Source: JBEBVQ01 sp037190845 (GTDB taxonomy: Bacteria > Bacteroidota > Bacteroidia > Chitinophagales > Chitinophagaceae). From it: a stretch of DNA of 64,000 nt. The stretch is taken from assembly GCA_037190845.1 (NCBI GenBank), contig JBBCJI010000017.1:48156-112155 (forward strand), read 5' to 3'. Of this stretch, positions 16,231 to 25,545 are shown piece after piece (positions within the stretch are counted from its first letter, which is position 1; each line of letters begins with the position of its first letter). Below the pieces are notes generated by a model. That model did no database searches. It worked only from the letters and a program-made list of their open reading frames with translations, and was not told the origin of the DNA. A program made the position numbers and the translations under genes.

Positions 16231-18483
16231 ATGAAGCATATTTTCTTTCTCTTTGTTTTCCTGCTTTCGGTCTTATACCTGGACGCGCAGGGTATTATTA
16301 AGGGCCGTATCACCAGCGAACAGGTGCCGGTGTCCTACGCCTCCGTGATACTCTCCGGTACACAATGGGGGGCTACGACTGATACTGTCGGTTATTATAT
16401 CATTAAAAATATTCCGGCCGGTAAATACACGTTAAAAGTTTCCGGTATCGGGTATACGGAGCAGCGGGTGTCAGTAAGTGTATCAGACGGGGCAACAGCC
16501 CGGAAAGATATGGATATACCCCGCGACCAGAGTGGCCTGCATGAAGTGGTCGTGACGGGAACGATGAAGGAGATGAGCCGTCTCGAAAGTCCGGTGCCCG
16601 TAGAAGTATTTACCCCGCAGTTTTTCCGCAAAAATCCGACACCCAGTCTGTTTGAGGCAGTCGGGCTGATCAATGGGGTGCAGCCGCAGCTCAATTGTAA
16701 TGTGTGCAATACCGGAGACATCCATATCAATGGCATGGAAGGCCCTTATACTATGATATTAATAGACGGGATGCCGATCGTAAGCTCGCTCTCCACCGTC
16801 TACGGGCTGAACGGTATCCCGAATAGTCTGGTGGAGCGGGTGGAAGTGGTGAAAGGCCCGGCAGCTTCATTGTACGGATCCGAAGCCATGGGCGGCATTA
16901 TTAACGTGATCACGAAAAATCCGGTACGTGCGCCGATAGTGAGCGCTGATGTGTTTGGCACGAGCTGGGGTGAATATAGTGCAGACGGTTCCGTGAAGTT
17001 TCGCGCAGGTAAAGCTACGAGCCTGCTGGGTGTTAATTATTTCAACTATCAGAACCCACTGGATAAAAATAAAGATGGTTTTACCGATGTGACGCTCCAG
17101 AACCGTATTTCGCTTTTCAACAAATGGAATTTTGAAAGAAAAGATAACAGGCTTGCCAGCGTGGCAGCGCGTTATGTATATGAAGACCGCTGGGGCGGGG
17201 AGATGAGCTGGAATAAAGACTGGCGCGGCAGCGACAGCATATACGGCGAAAGCATTTATACCAAACGGGTGGAGCTGATCGGGCAGTACCAGCTACCGGT
17301 GCGCGAAAAGATCATAACGCAGTTTTCGTGGAACTGGCATAACCAGGACTCATGGTACGGCAACACACCGTATATGGCCACGCAGCAGGTGGCCTTTGCA
17401 CAGGCATACTGGGATCGGAATTTCTCCGGTGGGCATAATCTCCTGCTGGGTACTTCATTTCGCTATACTTATTATGATGATAATACGCCCGGTACGGCTT
17501 CATCGGACAGTGTGCGCCCGGTCAACCAGCCGATGAAGACGCCACTGCCCGGTATTTTTGTACAGGATGAATGGCGGATCAACGACAAGCATACTTTGCT
17601 TGTCGGCTACCGTTACGATTACGACCGGCATCACGGCAGCATCCATTCTCCACGGCTTGCCTATAAATTTTCACCGCATCAGCATCATGTGCTCCGGGGG
17701 AGCTTCGGTACGGGTTACCGGGTCGTGAACCTGTTTACCGAAGATCATGCGGCGCTTTCCGGTGCGCGGGAGGTCGTGATTGCCGAACGGCTCAATCCGG
17801 AACGGTCTTACAACAGCAACCTGAATTATGTGCTGAAGTTGCCTACGGAACATGGGATCTTCGGATTTGATCTTACCGGGTTTTATTCCTACTTCACGAA
17901 TAAGATCGTCGGTGATTTCGATACCGATCCGCACAAGATCATCTATGACAACCTGAAAGGACATGCCGTTTCGCAGGGGATTTCACTCAATGCAGATGCA
18001 ACTTTCCGGTTTCCGCTGCGGTTGCTGGCGGGTGTCTCCTATATGGATGTCTATCAGAATGAAGATAACGGAACCGGTGTGCTTCAGCGTGTGCAGCAGT
18101 TACATGCGCCGCGCTGGTCGGGTAATTTTGCGGTAAGCTATACGTTTCCCGCACAGGTGACGGTTGACTTCACCGGGAAATGGAACGGACCGATGCGTTT
18201 GCCTGTATTGCCGGATGATTATCGCCCGGAATATTCTCCCTGGCATTGTATCGCAAATATGCAGCTAACAAAACGTTTTAATCGCGGGATAGAAATATAT
18301 GGAGGGGTGAAGAACCTGTTTAATTTTATACCCAAAGACCCGATCATGCGTCCCTTTGATCCGTTTGATAAAACGGCTGATGATCCGGTAACCAATCCAT
18401 ATGGATACACCTTTGATCCGAGCTATAACTATGCGTCGCTGCAAGGGATGCGGGGATTTTTGGGAGTACGGTACCAACTGTAG
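16231..18483 (+). CDS. TonB-dependent outer-membrane receptor
   Basis: 750-aa outer-membrane transporter. A signal peptide (1-20), a CarboxypepD-regulatory-like domain (about 21-100), a plug (about 115-230, with LIDGMPIV and VERVEVVKGPAASLYGSEA) and a 22-strand barrel ending in the aromatic signature GVRYQL are visible. The plug carries a CxxC (Cys156, Cys159 in NCNVCN), seen in a Bacteroidota subgroup of siderophore/metal-type receptors. The substrate is unknown; the palindrome in the promoter hints at metal regulation. The TAG stop is the first three bases of an inverted repeat. Confidence 0.93.
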   Translation: MKHIFFLFVFLLSVLYLDAQGIIKGRITSEQVPVSYASVILSGTQWGATTDTVGYYIIKNIPAGKYTLKVSGIGYTEQRVSVSVSDGATARKDMDIPRDQSGLHEVVVTGTMKEMSRLESPVPVEVFTPQFFRKNPTPSLFEAVGLINGVQPQLNCNVCNTGDIHINGMEGPYTMILIDGMPIVSSLSTVYGLNGIPNSLVERVEVVKGPAASLYGSEAMGGIINVITKNPVRAPIVSADVFGTSWGEYSADGSVKFRAGKATSLLGVNYFNYQNPLDKNKDGFTDVTLQNRISLFNKWNFERKDNRLASVAARYVYEDRWGGEMSWNKDWRGSDSIYGESIYTKRVELIGQYQLPVREKIITQFSWNWHNQDSWYGNTPYMATQQVAFAQAYWDRNFSGGHNLLLGTSFRYTYYDDNTPGTASSDSVRPVNQPMKTPLPGIFVQDEWRINDKHTLLVGYRYDYDRHHGSIHSPRLAYKFSPHQHHVLRGSFGTGYRVVNLFTEDHAALSGAREVVIAERLNPERSYNSNLNYVLKLPTEHGIFGFDLTGFYSYFTNKIVGDFDTDPHKIIYDNLKGHAVSQGISLNADATFRFPLRLLAGVSYMDVYQNEDNGTGVLQRVQQLHAPRWSGNFAVSYTFPAQVTVDFTGKWNGPMRLPVLPDDYRPEYSPWHCIANMQLTKRFNRGIEIYGGVKNLFNFIPKDPIMRPFDPFDKTADDPVTNPYGYTFDPSYNYASLQGMRGFLGVRYQL

Positions 18484-18560
18484 GGGCAACCCTTGTGGTT
18501 GCCCTTTTCGCGGCGGTTTCCGCCATATATAATAAAGGGCAACCGCAAGGGTTGCCCCTA
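18481..18560. repeat. 26-bp-arm inverted repeat with nested hairpin
   Basis: The arms 18481-18506 and 18535-18560 (TAGGGGCAACCCTTG...) are complementary except for one base, with a second small stem GGCGG-TTT-CCGCC (18512-18524) between them. It fills the gap between the convergent TonB receptor and rpoD genes, so it may terminate both. The left arm supplies the receptor's TAG stop. Confidence 0.9.
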
Positions 18561-18564
18561 CGGA

Positions 18565-19434
18565 TCAATTACCGAGGTATGATTTTAATAAATTGCACCG
18601 GCTGGTATTACGCAGCTTGGTGATGGCTTTGTCTTTGATCTGGCGTACGCGTTCGCGTGTAAGGGAAAATTTTTCGCCGATATCTTCGAGGCTCATTGGG
18701 TGTTCTACGTTGATACCGAAATACAATTTTATTACGTCGCGCTGGCGATCGGTAAGCGTGCTCAACGAACGCTCGATCTCACAACGTAAGGAATCGTGAT
18801 GGTCCAGGTCTGCATCGGCAGAATCCGCGTTTGGATTTTCCAGCACATCAAGCAGGCTGTTGTCTTCGCTGTCTACAAAAGGCGCATCTACGGATACATG
18901 CCGTGCAGCTACGCCCAAGGTGGTTTCTACTTCTTCTGTGCCGATATCCAGCAGTTCTGCCAGCTCTTCGGTAGAAGGCTCCCGCTCAAATTCCTGCTCC
19001 AGTTGAGAGTATGCTTTGCTGATTTTGTTGGAGAGGCCGACTTTATTCAGCGGCAGCCGTACGATACGTGATTGTTCTGCCAGTGCCTGCAGTATAGACT
19101 GACGGATCCACCATACCGCGTAGGATATGAATTTGAATCCCCGTGTTTCATCGAAACGTTGTGCAGCTTTGATCAGCCCGAGATTACCTTCATTGATCAG
19201 GTCGCTCAGTGACAATCCCTGGTTCTGGTATTGCTTGGCGACGGATACCACGAAACGGAGGTTGGCTTTGGTAAGCTTTTCCAGCGCCCGCTGGTCGCCT
19301 TCCTTGATACGGATGGCAAGCAACACCTCTTCTTCCGGTGTGATAAGATCTACCTTGCCGATCTCCTGGAGATATTTTTCCAGTGACTGGCTTTCACGAT
19401 TGGTAATGGATTTCGTGATCTTTAGCTGACGCAT
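18565..19434 (-). CDS. rpoD: Housekeeping sigma factor RpoD/SigA
   Basis: Primary sigma-70 factor of 289 aa, short as is typical of Bacteroidota because region 1.1 and the non-conserved region are missing. Region 1.2 (LEKYLQEIGKVDLIT), region 2 (NLRFVVSVAKQYQNQGLSLSDLINEGNLGLIKAAQRFD, FKFISYAVWWIRQSI), region 3 and region 4 (DRQRDVIKLYFG, SLEDIGEKFSLTRERVRQIKDKA) are all visible. MRQLKITKS is chosen as the start (ATG 19434); another ATG lies two codons earlier. Confidence 0.97.
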   Translation of the reverse strand: MRQLKITKSITNRESQSLEKYLQEIGKVDLITPEEEVLLAIRIKEGDQRALEKLTKANLRFVVSVAKQYQNQGLSLSDLINEGNLGLIKAAQRFDETRGFKFISYAVWWIRQSILQALAEQSRIVRLPLNKVGLSNKISKAYSQLEQEFEREPSTEELAELLDIGTEEVETTLGVAARHVSVDAPFVDSEDNSLLDVLENPNADSADADLDHHDSLRCEIERSLSTLTDRQRDVIKLYFGINVEHPMSLEDIGEKFSLTRERVRQIKDKAITKLRNTSRCNLLKSYLGN

Positions 19435-19783
19435 GGACATAGACGAAACGTTGAGTTAGTTATGTGATGAATGATCAATAGCGCAATAAGTCTCCCGGAA
19501 AATGAACATTCCGATGCGCAAATCTAAGGGTATGAACGATTCCACCCAAAAAAAATTAAGATATTATTAACAGCGAAACCCCAACCTTTTGGGATGGCTC
19601 TTTTAATGGGAAAATAAAAGTTTCCCCGAAAAATTTTGAATGTTCATTCCTTTTTCTATTATTGCAATAAATGCGCAGATAGCGATATGACTGGCGACCG
19701 GTTTGGGAAAATCAGGAGATCCGGCAGAAAAATATAATGTACTGGCATTTTGCTATAATTAAATGCATTAAAAATATTAATGA
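19435..19783. other. Divergent gap between rpoD and the START-like gene
   Basis: About 350 bp, AT-rich, no credible ORF. It holds the rpoD promoter (19519-19550). No clear -7 box was found for the + strand gene at 19784. Confidence 0.5.
19519..19550 (-). promoter_or_regulatory. Promoter of rpoD
   Basis: Minus strand: -33 TTTG (19547-19550), a 20-nt spacer, then -7 TAGATTTG (19519-19526), about 84 nt before the start codon. This leaves a sizeable 5' leader. Confidence 0.65.
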
Positions 19784-20164
19784 ATGGCTAAAAAGATAAT
19801 GTATTCGCTGGAGTTTCCTGTACGTTGCTCCCCCACCATACTTTATGAGTTTTTGTCCACGCCTGTAGGTTTGCAGGAATGGTTTGCAGATAAGGTAGAC
19901 CAACGGGATCAGACGTTTAATTTTACCTGGAACGGGGCCACGGATACGGCCGACCAACTGGAGGCTTTCGAGAACGAATATGTCCGCTACCGGTGGGATT
20001 ATTATGATGAAGACGAATTTTTTGAATTCCGTATTGAGCAAAGTCCTGTGACCAACGAAACAATCCTCCGCATTACGGATTTTGCTGAAAAGAATGATAT
20101 CAAAGATCAGGAACGCCTCTGGAATTCCCAGGTCAGCGACCTGAAGCACCGTATCGGGAGCTGA
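19784..20164 (+). CDS. START-like domain protein
   Basis: 126-aa cytoplasmic protein of the SRPBCC/START-like (AHSA1-related) fold: opening YSLEFPVRCSPTILYEFLSTPVGLQEWFAD, central beta strands with many acidic and aromatic residues, and a C-terminal amphipathic helix (ERLWNSQVSDLKHRI). Such proteins bind hydrophobic ligands; the ligand here is unknown. This small form is widespread in Bacteroidota. Followed by its own terminator. Confidence 0.82.
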   Translation: MAKKIMYSLEFPVRCSPTILYEFLSTPVGLQEWFADKVDQRDQTFNFTWNGATDTADQLEAFENEYVRYRWDYYDEDEFFEFRIEQSPVTNETILRITDFAEKNDIKDQERLWNSQVSDLKHRIGS

Positions 20165-20166
20165 TT

Positions 20167-20256
20167 TAATTTGAAAATTTGAAAATGAGCTAATTTGAAA
20201 ATGCTCGGATTATCGCAGGCATTATCTTGTTTTCAGATGCTCAGATTTTCAAATTA
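20167..20256. repeat. Family A inverted repeat
   Basis: The left part AATTTGAAAATTTGAAAATG plus a second AATTTGAAAATGCTC word faces the complement GATGCTCAGATTTTCAAATT across about 30 nt. It begins 3 nt after the START-like gene's stop codon. Confidence 0.75.
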
Positions 20257-20261
20257 AAACG

Positions 20262-20292
20262 GACCTGCCCTCGTTTTTGCAGGTCTTTTTTG
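20262..20292 (+). terminator. Intrinsic terminator after the START-like gene
   Basis: Stem GACCTGC (20262-20268)/GCAGGTC (20279-20285) followed by a run of T. Confidence 0.8.
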
Positions 20293-20375
20293 TTGGATTA
20301 TGAGATGAACTGCGGAATGGTGTAATGCCTCCTATTCCGCAGGTTTGTATTTTGTAAATAAAACTACCTGGCCTG

Positions 20376-21833
20376 TTGCTTAAGAAACTCGACATATTGA
20401 TCATCCGGAGCTTTATCGGGCCTTTCATCGTTACTTTTTTTGTAACGCTGTTTGTGCTGGTGATGCAGTTCTTTTGGGTGTATATGGATGAGCTGATAGG
20501 GAAAGGGCTGGGCCTGTGGATGATCGCTCAGATGCTGGTGCTGATGTCGGCCACGTTGGTACCGCTTGCGTTGCCATTGGGCATATTGTTGTCGGCTATC
20601 ATGACGTTTGGCAATATGGGCGAGCATTTTGAACTGGTAGCAATCAAATCGGCGGGCATTTCCCTGAACCGTTTTATGCGGCCGTTGCTGATCTTTATCG
20701 TTTTTATCAGCGGGCTGGCATTTCTGTTTAATAATCATGTAATTCCTATAGCAAACCTTAAAGCGCTTTCCCTGCTTTACGATCTGCGTAATTCCAAGCC
20801 GGCGCTCAACATCCGTGCTGGCATGTTTAATAATGACATCCAGGGGTTCTCCATACGGATCGGAGAGAAAGACAACGATGGAAAAACCATTCGTGATATC
20901 ATTATCTACGACAAGACCAACGGGTTCAGCAATACCAGGCTCATACTTGCGAAGGAGGGTGTGATGATCCCGGCCCCCGATAAGCAAAACCTGGTATTTC
21001 GCCTCCGGGACGGCTGGCGGTACGAAGAAGGGGGGAGGCAACAGGGGAGCAAAGGCAGCCGTTCGCAAACACGTATGCACTTCGGCCAATGGGATAAGGT
21101 ATTTGATCTGTCTTCATTCCGCGTAAACCGCACCAACGAAGACCTGTTTAAAGGCGCTTACCAGATGATGAATCTAAGCCAGCTTCACGTTACTATAGAC
21201 AGTATGGAAGTGCAACGGCAAAGGTCGGCAGACCAGGTGAATAATTTCCTTTCTCCCTACCTCTCAATTATATCGCAGGGGGAAGAAGGAAAGGATGTAC
21301 GGAGCCGTATGAAAGAGGTGACACAGACGCCCCGTACATACGACAGCAGTTTCTTCGGGCAAACAATGGAGCATAAGAGGGCCAAGGTGATACAGCTGGC
21401 TTCCGCTAACTGTCGCAACATGAATGACCTGATACGGATTTCTGCCAATGACCGGAAAATACAAACGGAGAATCTGTATAAATATAAAATTGAGTGGCAC
21501 AGGAAATTTACACTGTCTTTTGCCTGTGTGCTGTTGTTTTTGGTAGGGGCGCCGCTTGGCGCCATTATCCGGAAAGGAGGTATGGGGATGCCGATGGTGA
21601 TTGCCATTATCTTCTTCCTGGTATGGTATATCATATCCATAACCGGCGAAAAGCTTTCCCGTTCCGGTGCATTGCCTGCCTGGGAGGGGATGTGGATATC
21701 CACGGTTATGCTGCTCCCGCTTGCGTTGCTGCTGGTACGCCAGGCGCGGAATGATTCGCGGATATTCAGTAAAGAGTGGTACGTGCGTATATGGCGACGT
21801 TTTCGTAATATCTTTTTATTCAGGAAAAAATAA
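20376..21833 (+). CDS. LptF/LptG family permease (YjgP/YjgQ)
   Basis: 485-aa inner-membrane subunit of the ABC machine that extracts lipopolysaccharide and passes it to the periplasmic bridge. Three N-terminal helices (about 12-120), a long periplasmic beta-jellyroll segment (about 130-350) and three C-terminal helices (about 370-465) give the family topology. The start is a TTG; MLKKLDILIIRSFIGPF is the usual N-terminus and an in-frame stop lies upstream. First of three tightly packed genes (4 bp to PAP2). Whether it is LptF or LptG cannot be fixed by eye. Confidence 0.92.
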   Translation: MLKKLDILIIRSFIGPFIVTFFVTLFVLVMQFFWVYMDELIGKGLGLWMIAQMLVLMSATLVPLALPLGILLSAIMTFGNMGEHFELVAIKSAGISLNRFMRPLLIFIVFISGLAFLFNNHVIPIANLKALSLLYDLRNSKPALNIRAGMFNNDIQGFSIRIGEKDNDGKTIRDIIIYDKTNGFSNTRLILAKEGVMIPAPDKQNLVFRLRDGWRYEEGGRQQGSKGSRSQTRMHFGQWDKVFDLSSFRVNRTNEDLFKGAYQMMNLSQLHVTIDSMEVQRQRSADQVNNFLSPYLSIISQGEEGKDVRSRMKEVTQTPRTYDSSFFGQTMEHKRAKVIQLASANCRNMNDLIRISANDRKIQTENLYKYKIEWHRKFTLSFACVLLFLVGAPLGAIIRKGGMGMPMVIAIIFFLVWYIISITGEKLSRSGALPAWEGMWISTVMLLPLALLLVRQARNDSRIFSKEWYVRIWRRFRNIFLFRKK

Positions 21834-21837
21834 CACC

Positions 21838-22509
21838 GTGCAGCGACAACCATATGCATCATATAACCCGTTTTTTATAGTCCCTTTTTTATGCTGGGTG
21901 ATTGCAGGGGGCGTATGCTTGTCTTTATATGATCAGGAGGCCTTGTTCATGGCTGTGAATATGCGACATACACCTTTCCGGGATGCTGTTATGTATTATG
22001 CCTCCATGATGGGTGAGGGGAGTGTGATTACGGTGGTGCTCCTGGTGCTGATGGGAATAAGCACATTCCGTAACTGGTGGTATTTTATTACGGCGTTATT
22101 GTGTAATGTAGTGCCCGCCCTGGTCATACAGATACTGAAGCGTATTTATGAAGCGCCGCGTCCATTGCGCTACTTTAATGATGCCGCATGGATACATATC
22201 GGAATGGACTGGCCCCGGCTGTATCATAACAGCTTTCCTTCCGGTCACAGCACGGGGGCATTCAGCTTTTTCTGCTTCCTGGCCTGTTTCCTCCCGCGGC
22301 GATACCGTTTTGTAGGGGTTATATTCTTTTTACTGGCATTACTTGTCGCCTTTTCACGGATATATCTTGCCGCTCATTTTTTCTCGGATATTTATGTAGG
22401 AAGCATTATGGGCACCTGCCTGGCGCTTTTGATGCTGACTGTAATGAACTATTATCGCCCCCGGTTTTTTAAAAATAATGATCCGTTTACTTCAACCGGC
22501 GCATCATGA
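21838..22509 (+). CDS. PAP2 family membrane phosphatase
   Basis: 223 aa from a GTG 4 bp after the permease stop. Lipid phosphate/pyrophosphate phosphatase with all three motifs: K-x6-RP (Lys101 to Arg108-Pro109), PSGH (134-137) and SR-x5-H-x3-D (Ser173 to Asp184). About five or six membrane helices. Likely substrates are undecaprenyl pyrophosphate, phosphatidylglycerol phosphate or lipid A phosphate. Its position between an Lpt permease and a lipid-linked glycosyltransferase favours an envelope-lipid role. Confidence 0.93.
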   Translation: MQRQPYASYNPFFIVPFLCWVIAGGVCLSLYDQEALFMAVNMRHTPFRDAVMYYASMMGEGSVITVVLLVLMGISTFRNWWYFITALLCNVVPALVIQILKRIYEAPRPLRYFNDAAWIHIGMDWPRLYHNSFPSGHSTGAFSFFCFLACFLPRRYRFVGVIFFLLALLVAFSRIYLAAHFFSDIYVGSIMGTCLALLMLTVMNYYRPRFFKNNDPFTSTGAS

Positions 22510-24158
22510 TGATACATTCACTGATCCGATACCTTGTTATTATTATTGGAGGGGTATTGCTTTTTATTCCTTTCCTGGGGCAGGTGCATCTTTTTGACTG
22601 GGACGAGATCAATTTTGCGGAATGTGCGCGCGAGATGATCGTCAGTGGAGATTACCTCCGTACGCAGATCAATTTCCAGCCTTTCTGGGAAAAGCCACCC
22701 TTGTTTATCTGGCTGCAGGCGTTGTCTATGAAGATTTTTGGCGTAAATGAATTTGCTGCCCGTTTCCCCAATGCATTTGCCGGCATCGTTACATTGTGCG
22801 TTTTGTTTCGTGTAGGTAAAAAAGTGGTACATGAACATATGGCCGGCTGGTGGGTATTGCTGTACGCGGCTACCTGGCTGCCTCATTTTTATTTTAAGTC
22901 TGGTATTATTGATCCGCTTTTCAACCTGTTTATTTTCCTTGCCTTTTATCAGGTATATCTCACGAAATTTGGTTCCCGGCAAATGTTTCATGCATTACTG
23001 TCAGGTATCTTTCTCGGACTGGCGGTAATGACAAAAGGACCCGTTGCTATCCTGGTGGCCATGCTTGCCTTTGGTGTTTATGTGGTCATCAACAGGGGGC
23101 TTTGGGGGTATCGTTTTCAACAGTTGGCCGGGATTGTTGCAGGTGCGCTTATGGTGGCTGCTGTGTGGCTGTTGCTGATACTGATGGCATACGGATGGAC
23201 CTATTTTCAATGGTTCTTCACAGAGTTTATTACTTACCAGGTCCGTTTATTCCGTACGGAAGATGCCGGTCATGGTGGGCCGTTCTTCTATCATTTTATT
23301 ATCCTGTTGTTGGGTTGTTTCCCTGCATCGGTTTTTCTGTTTCAGTACAGCCGCAGACAGGCTGCAGATAATGAGTCGGTTCGGGATTTTACGAGATGGA
23401 TGTGGATCCTTTTCTGGGTAGTGCTGCTGCTGTTCTCAATTGTCAAAACCAAGATTGTCCACTACTCTTCGCTTTGTTATTTCCCGCTTACGTTTCTGGC
23501 AGCGCTGCAGATCTCCCGGTTGTCGGAAGGACGAGTGAGATTGAAGCCGCTGGTACAGGTACTGCTGCTGACGATTGGTGTGTTACTCGCCGTGGCGATT
23601 ACATTACTGCCCGTTGCCGGTATCTTCAGACAAGCGCTGATACCATATATCAAAGACCCGTTTGCCGTAGCTAACCTGGCGGCAGATGTATCATGGCATA
23701 TGCCGGAAATATTGATCGGGATGTTTTACCTGGCGGGCGTCATTATAGCTGTTGTGCTGATGAAGCGGCAGTTCCGTAAAGGCATGCTTGTATTATGTCT
23801 GGTACAGATTGTGCTGATTCAGGTGGCCGTATTGCATTTTACACCGAAGATTGAGGCATATTCACAGCGGTCGGCCATAGAATTTTTTAAAGGCTTCAGC
23901 GGGCAGGATGTATATGTGCACGTGTTGGGCTATAAAAGCTACGCCCATCTTTTTTATACGGAAAAGCATAAGCCGGACAACCCGCATTATTATAATGCCG
24001 ATGGCACGGTCAATGAGCAGTGGCTACTGACCGGAGATGTGGACAAGCCGGTGTATTTTTCGTGTAAGGTGACAGCGGCAGACCGCTACCGGGGATTGCA
24101 GGAGTTGCAGGAAATCGGGAGTAAGAATGGTTTTGTGTTCTTCAGGCGTGTGCAATGA
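22506..24158 (+). CDS. GT39/ArnT-like membrane glycosyltransferase
   Basis: 550-aa polytopic transferase of the PMT_2/ArnT superfamily that moves a sugar from a polyprenyl-phosphate donor onto lipid A, protein or another acceptor on the outer face of the inner membrane. The first loop carries the catalytic acidic motif DWDE (31-34), followed by the EKPPLFIW segment; ten or more hydrophobic helices precede a periplasmic tail (about 460-550). The ATG overlaps the PAP2 stop by 4 bp, so the two are coupled. Acceptor and sugar are not determined. Confidence 0.9.
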   Translation: MMIHSLIRYLVIIIGGVLLFIPFLGQVHLFDWDEINFAECAREMIVSGDYLRTQINFQPFWEKPPLFIWLQALSMKIFGVNEFAARFPNAFAGIVTLCVLFRVGKKVVHEHMAGWWVLLYAATWLPHFYFKSGIIDPLFNLFIFLAFYQVYLTKFGSRQMFHALLSGIFLGLAVMTKGPVAILVAMLAFGVYVVINRGLWGYRFQQLAGIVAGALMVAAVWLLLILMAYGWTYFQWFFTEFITYQVRLFRTEDAGHGGPFFYHFIILLLGCFPASVFLFQYSRRQAADNESVRDFTRWMWILFWVVLLLFSIVKTKIVHYSSLCYFPLTFLAALQISRLSEGRVRLKPLVQVLLLTIGVLLAVAITLLPVAGIFRQALIPYIKDPFAVANLAADVSWHMPEILIGMFYLAGVIIAVVLMKRQFRKGMLVLCLVQIVLIQVAVLHFTPKIEAYSQRSAIEFFKGFSGQDVYVHVLGYKSYAHLFYTEKHKPDNPHYYNADGTVNEQWLLTGDVDKPVYFSCKVTAADRYRGLQELQEIGSKNGFVFFRRVQ

Positions 24159-24169
24159 TTGCGGGGAGG

Positions 24170-25444
24170 CTAATGCTTTTTATCCTCCTGTTTGGGGATG
24201 TCGAGCGTGAGATTCCGTAGCCTGGGCGCGGCGAACGCAGTAGTAAGGACAACCCCGATGGTCATACACCCACCGAAGATGACGGCGGGTACAGTCCCGA
24301 TCAGTTTAGCGACCAAGCCGCTTTCCACTTCACCGATCTCATTGGATGAGCTGATGAACATGGTGTTGATCGCCGATACCCGTCCCCGCATTTCATCGGG
24401 GGTATACAATTGCAGAATAGTGCTGCGTATCACAACACTTACCGCATCAAGCATACCGCTGACCAGCAGCATGGCAAACGACAGGTAAATGTTTTTGGAT
24501 AGCCCGAAGATAATGATCGCAATCCCGAAGCCGGCGATGCTGAACAGTAATTTGATTCCGGGTTTCTTTTTGAGCGGCATCCACGCCAATATGAAGAAGC
24601 AGATGATGGCGCCCATGCCGGGAGCCGCCCGCAGCCAGCCGAAGCCGATCTCGCCCACATCCAGTATATCTCTTGCAAACACCGGCAGCAGGGCCGTGGC
24701 GCCGCCGAAAAGCACGGCAAACATGTCCAGCGCCAGTGCTGCCAGAATGAGTTGTGTGCTGAATACAAAGCGCAACCCTTCTTTCAATGCTTTCAGCGCC
24801 GGTTCTTTTATTTTTTTCAATATCTGCTGCCGGGGAATGCGGCGTAATAATATAAAGGCAACTGCCTGTATAGCGAATACCATGAAAAGCCCGCGGGATA
24901 CAGGTAATACGGCAATCGCCAGTCCTCCTGCGAGCGGGCCGATCACTGCGCCGGTCTGCCATACGGTACTGCTCCATGTAGCGGCGTTGGCATACAGCCT
25001 GCGGGGCACAAGCAGGCCCAGCAGCGAAAAATAAGAAGGTCCCAGGAATGAACGGATAACGCCATTCAGGAAAAAACCGGCGTACACGAGATTGGTGGTG
25101 GCTGTAACGCTCAATGACTCCTGTGCAAAGCCGGAGCTGAGCAGCGCATACCCCGACGAGAGCAGCAGGTAGCCGGTAAAGCAACCGGTAAGCACTTTGC
25201 GCTTTTCCCATTGATCTACCAGGTGTCCGGAGAAGAAAGAGCAGCCGATTGCCGGTATCGCTTCAAACAAGCCCAGCTTGCCCACAGACCAGACATCATT
25301 CGTCAGATCGTAGAGCCAGTACACCAATATTGTATTCTGCATGAACAACGCCAGTATCATACAAAACCGGGTAGAAAGAAAATGCCGGAAGTGCTTGTGC
25401 CGGAGCGCCTTGTTCTTGATGAGGAACCTGATGGTTAGCTGCAC
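24170..25444 (-). CDS. MFS transporter, EntS/MFS_3-like
   Basis: 424-aa proton-driven transporter with about 12 hydrophobic segments. The N-terminus (RFLSTRFCMILALFMQNTILVYWLYDLT) and the DEMRGRVSAINTMFISSSNEIGEVESG block in the second half resemble the EntS-like/MFS_3 group that exports siderophores or drugs. No siderophore genes are near. Convergent with the GT39 gene (11 bp apart). Confidence 0.88.
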   Translation of the reverse strand: MQLTIRFLIKNKALRHKHFRHFLSTRFCMILALFMQNTILVYWLYDLTNDVWSVGKLGLFEAIPAIGCSFFSGHLVDQWEKRKVLTGCFTGYLLLSSGYALLSSGFAQESLSVTATTNLVYAGFFLNGVIRSFLGPSYFSLLGLLVPRRLYANAATWSSTVWQTGAVIGPLAGGLAIAVLPVSRGLFMVFAIQAVAFILLRRIPRQQILKKIKEPALKALKEGLRFVFSTQLILAALALDMFAVLFGGATALLPVFARDILDVGEIGFGWLRAAPGMGAIICFFILAWMPLKKKPGIKLLFSIAGFGIAIIIFGLSKNIYLSFAMLLVSGMLDAVSVVIRSTILQLYTPDEMRGRVSAINTMFISSSNEIGEVESGLVAKLIGTVPAVIFGGCMTIGVVLTTAFAAPRLRNLTLDIPKQEDKKH

Positions 25445-25480
25445 GTAGAGTGGGTTAGATGATCGTCTTAAGATGTGTTA

Positions 25481-25543
25481 GATGTGTGGAATGTGTTGGA
25501 TGTGTTCAAACACATTTGTCACATCCAACACATTCCACACATC
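25481..25543. repeat. Perfect 24-bp-stem hairpin of GTGTTGGATG words (family C)
   Basis: 25481-25504 pairs exactly with 25520-25543 around a 15-nt loop. It sits 2 bp beyond the stop of the upstream minus-strand gene and 36 bp before the MFS start, so it may separate the two genes transcriptionally. Confidence 0.9.
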
Positions 25544-25545
25544 CA

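Noticed and set aside
21667..22509. An upstream ATG giving a 280-aa version of the PAP2 protein
   Set aside because: It would overlap 167 bp of the permease gene and add a Cys/Arg-rich non-family leader; the GTG at 21838 sits 4 bp after the permease stop and gives a normal PAP2 length.
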